Shown here: positions 10,004 to 19,074 of the stretch, one piece after another
Numbering within the stretch: the first letter of the stretch is position 1
Layout of the letters: every line of letters starts with the position of its first letter
Assembly: GCA_014529385.2 (NCBI GenBank)
Contig: CM043961.1
Span: forward strand, 11,073,478 to 11,137,477
Length of the DNA: 64,000 bases
Direction: 5' to 3'
Source: Adiantum capillus-veneris
Taxonomy: Eukaryota > Streptophyta > Polypodiopsida > Polypodiales > Pteridaceae
Program-made: the position numbers and the translations under genes
Notes under the pieces: model-generated
The model's input: the letters and a program-made list of their open reading frames with translations, nothing else
What the model was told of the DNA's origin: nothing
The model's database searches: none

Positions 10004-11048
10004 TGAGGCAGTCTGGGGCGGGCAACAAGAGAGGCGACCTCTAAACACCCCTCAAGGCTCCTGTGCTACTCAATTGGGGCTGGGGTAACCACAAGCACAA
10101 CACAACAACAAACCCAGAGCCAAACCCAAACAAGATAAGGCACCACCTAGTTATGCTATGAGAACTAGGACGCAAGATAGATTTTGTCACAATCAAGAAG
10201 ATACACCACAAAAACAGACACAAGCAACCTCACACCAAGACACACACAAAATGGACTAGAGAGAGCTAGAGCAAAGGGAAGAGAGAGAGGAATGGATCTT
10301 GCGTAATACCTTATTTGTGACTTGCAAATGGAGATGGTTCGTTATGTTTCTATAGTAGAGCTTGTACAAAAAACTCACTCAATGCTTAGTGAATGCTAAA
10401 CATTGCCAACACACACATACTGTCTTAGGGTGTGGGAGACCTCTCACCACAATACCCTCTTACAATGAACACAAAATTGGCAATGAAAACACACTAAAAC
10501 ACTTTCTAAAGCAAGATCAAATGATAGAACTCAAAATACACAAGTCACCTTGAATTCACTAAACCGTATCATACAAGTGGAAGGACAAAGATTCAAACGT
10601 CGAATCACGCCTTTGATGCACCAAACCTCAATTTATTTCTGATGGAAGAACACATACGCTAGTGGTTTTGAGATTTGAACTCACGCTCTCTCACTTGCAA
10701 TGTGTAGCTTGAAAGCTTCTCTCACACCAAGAGTGAAGCTCACAAAGTGGTTGATACACCTAATTCTCTCCTCACGCATAAAGTGTTGGGGTGCTATGTG
10801 AGATATTGGAGGTTGTTTTACAAGAAGGAGAGGGGCCTATTTATAGGTTGGAGACCCCTCATTAAGATTACTGGAAATCCTAATTTACAAGCTAAAAAAT
10901 CAGGATTATGATTTTTTCTGAATATCAAAACATTGCGGGCCTTCTTTGTCTCCTTGAATATCAAAATATCATGGATGTGGGATCAAAAGAGAGCATTATT
11001 GATGGTAGATAAGGTGAAAGTAGAGTTTTAAGGAAGGAGAGAGAGAGC

Positions 11049-11104
<56 letters not shown>

Positions 11105-12712
11105 CTATGCACATGTCTTAAGGTGAGGTGTCTTTTATGGTTAGGTCAATGGCTATTTTGTGTTAGTATGTTAGTGGTTAGTGTTAGTAATCACAAGAAA
11201 GTTAATGATATATTTACAATGGGTAGAATGGGGTGGATGGTTGAAGTAAGATGGTTGAATGAAGTGAGCAAATCCTTGTGATGGTGAAGCTTGAAGAAGT
11301 TTTGGACTTACTTGTGTAGGTTCTCAAAATGACTATCGATCTTCTTCTTTGTCTTCTCTTCTTTACGCCACCGCCGCCAAGGTTGATTATCGCAATGAAA
11401 ATGGTAATTTGGTTGATGATATCTCTTGATTTTCAGAGGTTAAGCATGGTTTACATACTGAATTTTATGTATATAGAGAAGGGGTAAGATGGAATTGTAC
11501 TTTGAAGATAATAGAGAGAGGCATAGAGATGGTATATGTACATGGAGAGCTCATATGAGAGCTATGGGAGTAAGAGGGGAGGTTAATGGTGAAGAGATGA
11601 GAGAAACTATGAAAGGTGCGGGTTTGAGTGAGGGATGGAGAGGAATGAGTGCGTGTGTGTGTAGAAGTGTGGAAAGAGGTGACTATGGGCTACTTGTGAG
11701 AAAAGTGAGCAGATTAGGGTCCACTAAAAAAAATCCTAGCTCACCGGTGGTTGCTCCAAAAATCACCAAGATGTTGAGGTGATTATTCAGCTCTTGGTCC
11801 ACATTTTCTCTTTTGACCACCACTCCAAATTCGGAGTGGAGATGGGTGCCAAAAATCTCACCAAAAAGCCCGTTTTTTATGCGTGCAAAAGTCTTTTAGT
11901 GGCCCCCTCCTTTGTTGAATTTGTACAATGCCTCCAAGAGTGAGTCCCTCCTTTGTCATATCATAATACAAAGAATCCAAGTTTCCCTTTACACATGCAT
12001 GGAGAAGGATTATTGGTGAATAAAGCAATATATACATGGTGGGACTAGTGTATGGACTATTGATGGATTTTAGCTCAATGAGCACATGGTGTTAGAATAA
12101 TGAGTAAAAATAATTTAAAAAATATGGAGGAATTATGGATATGGAAAGATATTGGAATCATATGATATGGTCCCTCTTTGTATTATTTTGGGTGAAAGAG
12201 GAAAGGGTATGCAAGTAAATAATATAATAAACGTGACTAAGGGAGTAGAAATCAATTTTTTGTTTTCACGAGGGTGAAAATGTGGGGGTGATTTGTATAA
12301 AAGAAAAATATGAGGTTAGAGTATGTACACATTGGCAAAAAATATAATTATGGTGCAAGAGGATGAAAGAAGGCATACACAGGTTTAATAAAACACACAC
12401 CTAAGTATGAATATTTAAATAAAATACCAAAATAATTATAAAAATCCCTATATTTAGGCCATATATAGAATGCAATATTTACATGCAAATGGGCCATAAT
12501 ATATTTTATTTGTTTGATTTTTTATTTTTTTTTGACTCAACCAGCCCAAATGACTAGCTAGCTGAGGATTTTAAGGAGATATGGGAAAAATTCCCTAACT
12601 CACACACGGCTATGTACAGTGAAAAGGTAGGGATAGCCATAGTGTTTGGGTGATTTTGGTAGGGTGAGGTAGCTCACTATGGCAATGTTGAATAGCCGAA
12701 AAAGGGCCATCA
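10004..12712 (-). repeat. R2 3' LTR
   Basis: This 2709-bp LTR has TGAGGCAGTC at one end and GGGCCATCA at the other. It is nearly identical to 26877-29662 and more distant from the solo copy 35868-38579. It has no open frame of note. It includes a GA tract at 11051-11102 and, near its inner end, a short hairpin AGCCGAAAAAGGGC. On the minus strand transcription would begin within it, but I could not place a convincing TATA box. Confidence 0.9.
11041..11102. repeat. (GA)n microsatellite in R2 LTR
   Basis: About 28 GA repeats with one AA interruption. The same position in the other LTR (27985-28043) also has a GA run of slightly different length. Confidence 0.95.
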
Positions 12713-12725
12713 TTAGCCCTCCCCC
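12713..12725 (-). other. R2 polypurine tract
   Basis: The minus strand reads GGGGGAGGGCTAA, directly next to the 3' LTR. It fixes the R2 orientation. Confidence 0.85.
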
Positions 12726-12740
12726 AGTATGATAGTATAT

Positions 12741-13317
12741 TCATGTACCATCATAGAGCATCTTTTTCAAAGAGAGTGCTTCAAAGTCCTTGACGAGATC
12801 TTCATTTTTTGGAACCTTGGCATTTTGGCTCGAGTTACACTCATGCTGCATGGAACAATACTTATATGAGATAGCTGCCCTTTGACAGATCTTTGGTAGA
12901 TCCTTTGGTAGAAGGCGACTCAAATAGGGCTTCAAGCGATAACCATTCACCTTCCTAGAGTGCTCTTTCACATTCAAGTCCATAAGTTGATAGGAACTTG
13001 AATTGAAAACCTTCTTAACTCTTCCATTTAGTTTCAAATTTGGCATCAAAACGATTATCAAGTCGATTGTCATACCTTAGCACAAGACCTCCTTCATTGA
13101 TGCCTTTGTCCTTTGGTTTCTTGTCAAGCTTCTTCTTCGCGTGTGTAGCTTTCCTCTTGTAGCACTCGTATGCTGCTTCTCTTTTCCACTCAAGATCAGC
13201 TAAGGTAAGAAGTCGATCCATCCATGCTTCTTGATCATCTTGTGCTTCTTTGCCATGAAGTCGCATTGTTGGAATGTTGAGCTCAATTGGTTGTAAAGCC
13301 TCTTGACCATAGACCAA
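12741..13317 (-). pseudogene. R2 integrase C-terminal region
   Basis: VYGQEALQPIELNIPTMRL near the start of the 13015-13317 stretch is the conserved segment after the integrase core in Tat-type elements. LNGRVKKVFNSSSYQLMDLN and RKVNGYRLKPYLSRLL in the next frame (12741-13073) match the C-terminal beta-barrel and the tail that fits the pattern VNGxRLKxY. The two stretches overlap in different frames, so a frameshift lies near 13030-13070. The integrase zinc finger and DDE core are missing altogether. The upstream junction at about 13330 joins directly to the second RNase H. Confidence 0.85.
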
Positions 13318-13667
13318 GTGAAATGGTGTGAACTCTGTGGCTTCCTATATGTGGTTCGATACGCCCACACCTCTCCACTTGGGTTGAGCAACACTAGCCC
13401 TCCCCCTGCTTTTCCTGTGGCTCGTGGAAAAGCTCCATCAAAGAACAAGGTAAAAGCATTAGGAATACTTTTTGTTGGTGGCAATGGTAGGGTCTTTATT
13501 TCAGGCACCTTAATCTCCTTCTCATGTACCCTATAAGTGAGAATCCCTGTTAATTGTGCACACACACAATCTTCTACCTTGAAAGAGTATTGAAATTTTT
13601 GCAACTCCATAATCCACTTTGAGATCTTAGTACTAAGATTCATTTGAGATGACACCCAAGGGAACAA
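13318..13667 (-). pseudogene. R2 second (archaeal-type) RNase H, truncated
   Basis: VSSQMNLSTKISKWIMELQ is the tether after the first RNase H. FTLFFDGAFPRATGKAGGGL follows, with LLNPSGEV after it: this is the first strand pair and catalytic D of an archaeal-type RNase H, as found in plant Tat elements. The domain stops at about TTYRKPQ. From there the sequence passes, with a one-base frame change, into the (T)PFHLVYGQEAL part of the integrase. So an internal deletion removed the remaining RNase H and the integrase core. Confidence 0.82.
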
Positions 13668-14976
13668 ATTTTCTGGTGAGAATTATGAAAGGTTTTAGTA
13701 GCAGGTAGGATCTAAACTTTCTCACCGCAAACATGAGAGAAAGCATCATGAGTTTTGCTTCTGTGTAGCCTCTCTCCAAGGCATTCATGACCCTACTAGC
13801 AAAGTAGATGGGTCGCATCCTGGTACTGTGGGGATCTTGTTGTAGCAACACAACACCAATTGTTTCTTTCCCAACACTAGAGCTAACAAAGAATGTGTAC
13901 TTCCAACAAGGAGGCATGAGTGTTGGTAGCTCTGACAGGATAACTTTAATGTTACAAAAGTACTCTTCAAGCTCATCATACCATGCAAATTCTACTTGTT
14001 GTGTCAACTTTTGCAAAGGGTGAAACAACTCTGAAGCTAAGTGAATGAAGCGTGACATATACTTCACCTTTTGAATGAATGAGATGACCTCTTTGAGATT
14101 CTTGGGTGATGGGAGCTCAATAATAGCCTTTGCCTTTGAAGGATCCACATCAATGCCTTTATAGGAAACCTTGTGACCAAGCAAGATCACTTCATCCTCA
14201 CCTATGTGACACTTGTCGGGGTTGAGTTGACCTCCCATGTCGTAGAGCTTCTTTAAACCTTCTTCTACCCTTTGTAGATGCAATGATTTTGAGCTATAAA
14301 TGCAGAAATCATCAATGAACACCCTAATTGACATTCCAAAGAATGCTTGAAGTACCATGTTCATGAAACGTTGGAATGTTGCAGGAGCATTTGTCAAACC
14401 AAATGGCATGACTCTAAAAGCATAACAACCCCAAGGAGTGATTAAGGTTGTTTTCAATTGATCTTCCAATGCGATACCTATTTGAAAGTAACCTGAGTAG
14501 CCATCACACACAGTGTACTTCTCATGACCAGCTACCTCATTTAGTATTTCATACTGAAATGGGAGGGGAAAGTGATCTCTTTTTTTTGCCTCATTGAGTG
14601 GACGGTAATCCATACACACCCTCCACTTGCCGTTTTTCTTAGGAGTGACAACAACGGGAGAGACCCACTCTGAATTCTCCACTGGATAAATGAAACCTGC
14701 TGCTAGAAGCTTTCTTACCTCCTCGAGTAAATCCTGATCCTTGATGACTCCTAGCCTTCGTAGCTTTTGAGCCTTAGGTGTGGCCCATGGCTTCAACTCA
14801 ATTTTGTGTTGAACAACATCTACTCCACGCACATCGGTGTAGAAAAGCCTAGGAAATTTCCTTAACACACCTTTGAACTCCTCTCTTTCATCTTTTGTAA
14901 GTGTTGTAGACAACATACCTTCTAACATTCCTTCATCTTGCACATTTTGGTTCTCTTGAGTACCTACCTCTTCCAA
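13633..14976 (-). pseudogene. R2 reverse transcriptase and RNase H
   Basis: A 447-residue open stretch holds a nearly complete gypsy RT. LLEEVRKLLAAGFIYPVENS is the fingers entry; TPKKNGKWRVCMDYRPLN follows at 111-128. The catalytic residues are D158 in VCDGYSGYFQI and the pair D222/D223 in FIDDFCIYS. MPFGLTNAPATFQRF lies at 190-204 and the thumb has LLGHKVSYKGIDVDPSKAKA. RNase H follows, with FFVSSSVGKETIGVVLLQQ, where the usual first Asp is Ser, and MRPIYFASRVMNALERGYTE. The RT itself looks intact. It overlaps the next stretch by a frame change near 13650. Confidence 0.92.
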
Positions 14977-14994
14977 ACCTCGACAAGAGGTCTC

Positions 14995-15708
14995 CTAGTT
15001 GTTTGGCTTAAACCTTACCCCCATGACTTTGATGGAAGACTCCTCTTCAGTAATGCTTCCGCTACTTTCTTCTTCTGAAGTGTTATCAGTCCAATCTTCT
15101 TTCGTCTCACTTTGAAATGATTCTTCATGGAGCTCCTCTTCGCGTTTCTCCTTCATGTCAAAGACAACCTTCTTATGATTGTCATTCCTGCAAATTAGCT
15201 TTCCACTCTCCCAATCCTGCAAAGCTCGCATTCTCATTAGCCATGGTCTTCCTAGGATAAATGGGTAACCATTTCTTTTGGTAGTCATGACATAGAAATC
15301 CACTGCCTTCTTAATGCCAAAGGCCTCTACAAAAATATTTTCACAAATGCCTACACACCTAGCCTTGCTATTGTTTGCCATCTTGACTTTAATTTCAGGT
15401 GTCTCATGGATGTGCATGCCTAGTCTTTGCATGAGCCCCTCTGTCATGATGCAAATTTGTGCACCCCCATCCACTAGACCTTTCCTAACCAATCTTCCTT
15501 TGATGTAACAATCTAGCACAGGTGTAATATCCTCGTTCATTTCAGCATGTGCAATTTTTACAACAGGCACACTCTCTTTTACCTTTCTCCTAGTACTAAC
15601 TGCCTTTGTTAAATCCCTTCTAGCTTGTGGACATAATGCAAGGATTTGAGGCCATGAGATATCAGGACCCTTACCTCGCATGTCTTCCAACAGGTTGTAT
15701 GGAGCCAT
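14995..15708 (-). pseudogene. R2 aspartic protease
   Basis: A 237-residue open stretch has LVDGGAQICIMTEGLMQRLG at residues 78-97, a retropepsin active site of D-G-G-A type. FILGRPWLMRM is the conserved C-terminal ILG motif. A Ser/Glu-rich tail leads towards RT. It lies upstream of the RT stretch with a stop at about 14995 between them. Confidence 0.88.
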
Positions 15709-16116
15709 ACCATGTCCAAGAGGGAAGTCTTGGAGATTGATACGACATCGAGTCCTCTTAGCTTCCTTGGTCTCCTTTGCCTTCTTGCCTCGTCCATGGT
15801 CACTCTGTGATGTGACACCTTCTTTCTCTTTACCTTTGCCTCGGCCACGCTTAATGCCATTTACTTCAATGTCACCCTCTTTGGATTGTGTGACTTCTAC
15901 AACATTGACATTTCAGCCAGGCAAAGGTGAAACTCCTTCCACCCCTTGTGGAGATGGTCTTGGTCCACTTGGCCTTTGTAGAAGCCTCGGTTGTTGACGA
16001 GCTTCTTCACCTGCATTCATCACTGGGTAATTCAAGTTAGGTCTCCCTGTCTCCCCACGGGGCCAAGGACAATTATACATCCCATGTACAGACTCTCCGC
16101 AATTCCAACATTGCAA
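15709..16116 (-). pseudogene. R2 gag zinc knuckle and linker
   Basis: CWNCGESVHGMYNC at about 16071-16112 is a CX2CX4HX4C nucleic-acid-binding knuckle. A Pro/Arg/Gly-rich linker follows. A basic segment (KVKRKKVSHHRVTMDEARRQ, 15609-15860) lies in another frame, so one or two frameshifts separate the knuckle from the protease. Confidence 0.75.
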
Positions 16117-16144
16117 GACTCTCCTAGGTTGTGGATCTCGCTCT

Positions 16145-16842
16145 TCAGACTTCTTTGCTTGTCCCTTTGGACCTACAGCTTGTGCAAGGTGAATACAGGC
16201 TGCTTAAAGATTCATTTAACTTCTCAATCACTTCCACCGTTACCTCAGGAAGCTCCCTAGATGTTGATGCTTGTGACTGACCTTTCGGTCTCAGACCTTC
16301 TATTGGAACCTCTCCCCTTAAGCACTTGAGTTTTCTATATTTCTCAGCAGCCCTAGTTTCAGCTGCATCAAAGGTAGCAGGTGCACCCGCCTCAACTTTT
16401 ACCTCAAGGTCAGGAAAGAGTCCGGCTATGAACCTCTTCTTCTTTAGGAACTTTGCACCATCACCATGGTTAGCAACATTTCTCACCCATATAGCCCAAA
16501 GACGTAGAAACTCTTGCTTGCACAAGTAGTAGTCATCTAAGTCTTTTTGCTTATGAGAACAATGTCTTGCCATAGTTTTTGAGTGTTTTGGGGATCAAAG
16601 AAGTATCTCTTGAAATGATTCACAACTTTCGTGTAATTCCCTTTAACTTCCTCAAGCAAAGAGTCAAACCAAGTGCTAGATTCTTTCCTAAGGACCACCT
16701 CAAACATCTCTACACGTTCTTGATCAATTACTATCCTCTTGATACGACAAGACATCTTGAAATTTGCTAAAAATAATTCTGCATCCTCTCCAGGCTCTCC
16801 AAAGAAAAGAGAATATCCAGACATTTGGCGTTGGGCCTCCAT
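16145..16842 (-). pseudogene. R2 gag capsid region
   Basis: The first stretch starts with MEAQRQMSGYSLFFGEPGED at 16842 and continues FLANFKMSCRIKR. It has the STWFDSLLEEVKGNYTKVVN block of plant gypsy capsids and KRYFFDPQNTQKLWQDI. The second stretch (16145-16573) continues with YYLCKQEFLRLWAI and FIAGLFPDLEVKVEAG. They overlap in different frames around 16540-16570. The ATG at 16842 is a plausible start because the bases beyond it look like leader. Confidence 0.8.
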
Positions 16843-17383
16843 TGAATCAGTTTCAAGGTGACAACACGTTTTTGTTTGTTTTTTTTAAAAAGATTTACAC
16901 AGTAATATTTTCTAAATTGCAATCTATTCTACAACAAAATAAAAATATTCACACCAAATGATCTATGATAATAAATAAGAGGCAGGATGACAGGGTTTGG
17001 TGACGCCAGAATTTCTCCTACTCTTTGGACACCAAACATGAACACCATACGTTGTTGAAAGTGAATCTTCCTACTAATTGCAACGTTTATTCTAATGTGT
17101 GGAGTGAAATGGGAGGGGAAAACCTATATTCCTAGGCCATTATCCATGGTCTATACATGACCTAATGCTTAAAACAAAACAAAAATATAGACGTTCAAAC
17201 TAAGCTCGTACCTAATGAGAGGCAAAATAAAGGAATTTATTGATGCGTTTATCTCTGCCAACCTAAGGGGACCTAAAATTCTACGAATTACACGTTGAAA
17301 TTGAAACTTAGTACTAACAATTATGTGTACCTTTTGCCTTGCAATGGGAATGAAAGGATCATACACATTCTCGTGATTCATGC
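16843..17383 (-). other. R2 leader, gag side, no gene seen
   Basis: About 540 A+T-rich bases lie between the gag start and the left end of D1. Together with 26836-26854 they would form the 5' untranslated leader of R2 between primer site and gag. Confidence 0.6.
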
Positions 17384-17391
17384 AACCTACA
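17384..17391. repeat. Candidate D1 target-site duplication, left
   Basis: AACCTACA abuts the left inverted repeat and recurs at 26828-26835. On the right it is separated from the inverted-repeat core by 22 bases, so the exact right end is less certain. Confidence 0.55.
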
Positions 17392-17418
17392 TTAGGAAAA
17401 GTTTGGACTCAAAAAAGG
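17392..17418 (+). repeat. D1 left inverted repeat
   Basis: It begins TTAGGAAAAGTTTGG and matches the complement of 26779-26805 at 25 of 27 bases. A further shared TTAGAGAGAGAT lies inside it on both sides (17430-17441; near 26739-26750 on the right). Confidence 0.8.
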
Positions 17419-17925
17419 ACTTTTTGGCGTTAGAGAGAGATGTTGTTCGACCAATAGAGTTTGAGTCACCACAACGGTAGCTCCAATTTATTTGATTTTT
17501 ATCTAAAAATTTTGCGTTTTCAAAAAAGAGTTTTTTCTGTTAAAAAGATCTGAATAAGAAGATACGACGCGATTTGTGAAAATTATTCCCTTGCCATGGG
17601 CGACGAACGCCAAATGTGTCATAACTCACATTCAATGAGGCACACCTTTTGATGAACACTTTTCAAGCTACTACTTCTTGTGTAAACTAGTGAGCCTCTT
17701 TTCTTTTATCGTTTTTGCGTAGTGTCACTTCGCAGCTAATAGAAGCAGAGATGGAAGGAAGATGACCACGACGACCATCCGCCTCTGTTAAATCTGTAGG
17801 ACTATTCAACAGCTATATTGCTAAAAACTGTGTGACTACTATATTGCTAAAAAGTTTTTAAAGATCCTTCAAGTTATTTTGTTGACTATTTCTTGTGACG
17901 ATTCTCTTATCTTTTGTTTTTATAG
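17419..17925 (+). promoter_or_regulatory. D1 left end, upstream of gene A
   Basis: About 500 A+T-rich bases precede the visible gene A exon. A short frame starting MGDERQMCHNSHSMRHTF occurs from about 17596 and could be a first exon, but it ends in TGA and I could not link it to the 17926 acceptor. No clear TATA box was found. Confidence 0.35.
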
Positions 17926-18864
17926 ATATTTATCCTTCTAACAAAGAAGACTGGCAACCAGTTGAGTGCATTATTGGTATTTTTTATGCTTTTTATGCTT
18001 CGGTGGGAGAACTTATGTACAGAACTAGTGCGAGAAGAGCTCTCGCAGAGAGGGGAGTTTTATTTTACGACTACTTTTACAACGCTTCTTGCTCTGTCCA
18101 TGGATTTGGCACTTTGAAACCTTTCCCTCTTCCCCAACAAGATTCCCCAAAGTGGCCAGTTTTAACTTTAGAAACCTCTGAGTGTTTTAAACTCAAGCTT
18201 CATCAGGAAATTTTGAAGTGTTTGCGACCAAACATTGCAAACAGGCAAGTACGAGTCAGTCTATTTATGCCATTACATGTCTTTATAGATTTCTTCCACG
18301 ATGAGGAGGTCAGAAAAACAAAAACCATGTTCATCTGCAAATCCCAAACTTGCCTTGATTTTTTGGATGATAATTGGGATGTCAGTGATTCTGAAGGCAT
18401 TTTGTGCAAAGTTGACAAGCGCTCAGTTGTGTGCAAGTGTATGATAGCATCACAGAATTTTGTAGTTTCTTTCTACTACATGAGGTGGCATCGAGTGAAT
18501 GGTCAGTTGGTAGCTATGGATCAAGATTTAAGTGACAATGCTTTTAATCCCTTGATGTCCATCGAGATATGGTTTTCAAATTATTTGCTTACAATTGTTG
18601 TGGTCAGATCAAATGTCACTTTAAGACAGGTTCGAGAGGATCTGTTAAATGAGTCCAGTCTCAATTTGCCTTCAAAATTTGTTTTCAAGTGTAACATGCG
18701 AAAGGTACTAAGCTACATCTATTACTTTTATACGTTGATGTTTCTATCGTGCTCATGTATCCCAATGTCTTATCGCGTACGTTGCATTGCAGGTACCTCA
18801 CAGACAAGAAAATACGACTCTTTGTGCACAGATTACCAGCGACAGACTTGAAATAGTGAACTAA
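17926..18864 (+). CDS. D1 gene A: unrecognised protein, two visible exons
   Basis: I do not recognise this protein. The main exon is 17926-18704, after a TTTTGTTTTTATAG acceptor. A GT-AG intron of 88 bases (18705-18792, AAG|GTACTAAG to TTGCAG|GTACC) leads into a 72-base exon ending in TAA at 18864. Joining them keeps the frame, with ...CNMRK then VPHRQENTTLCAQ. The roughly 280 residues have no signal peptide or membrane span that I trust. The last 70 (WFSNYLLTIVVVRSNVTLRQ onward) could be a small beta-rich domain. The true start is not visible; a 5' exon is probably missing from my model. It runs towards gene B, whose end is about 210 bases away. Confidence 0.55.
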
Positions 18865-19074
18865 CTGTACACAATGATTCAAATACTATTCTCAAATATT
18901 ACTCGACAAAGGCAGCTCTCTACATTACCAAACACCATTGGATCCTCCCTCTCCCATTTTTTTGGAAAGCTGTACACAACATTTTGTAAACTGTGAACCA
19001 TAATCAAAACAAAAGTCAAATTTTGATCCACTGCTTGTAATCAATTTGTCAAAAGTACATTTCATAATCTCTTT
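18865..19074. other. Gap between convergent genes A and B
   Basis: About 210 A+T-rich bases lie between two tail-to-tail genes. The 3' ends of both transcripts should lie here; I see no unambiguous polyadenylation signal. Confidence 0.4.

Noticed and set aside
10004-12712. A Helitron or other non-autonomous DNA element, because of the hairpin near the right end
   Set aside because: It occurs as a direct-repeat pair with polypurine tract and primer site, TG...CA ends and a duplication. It is an LTR.
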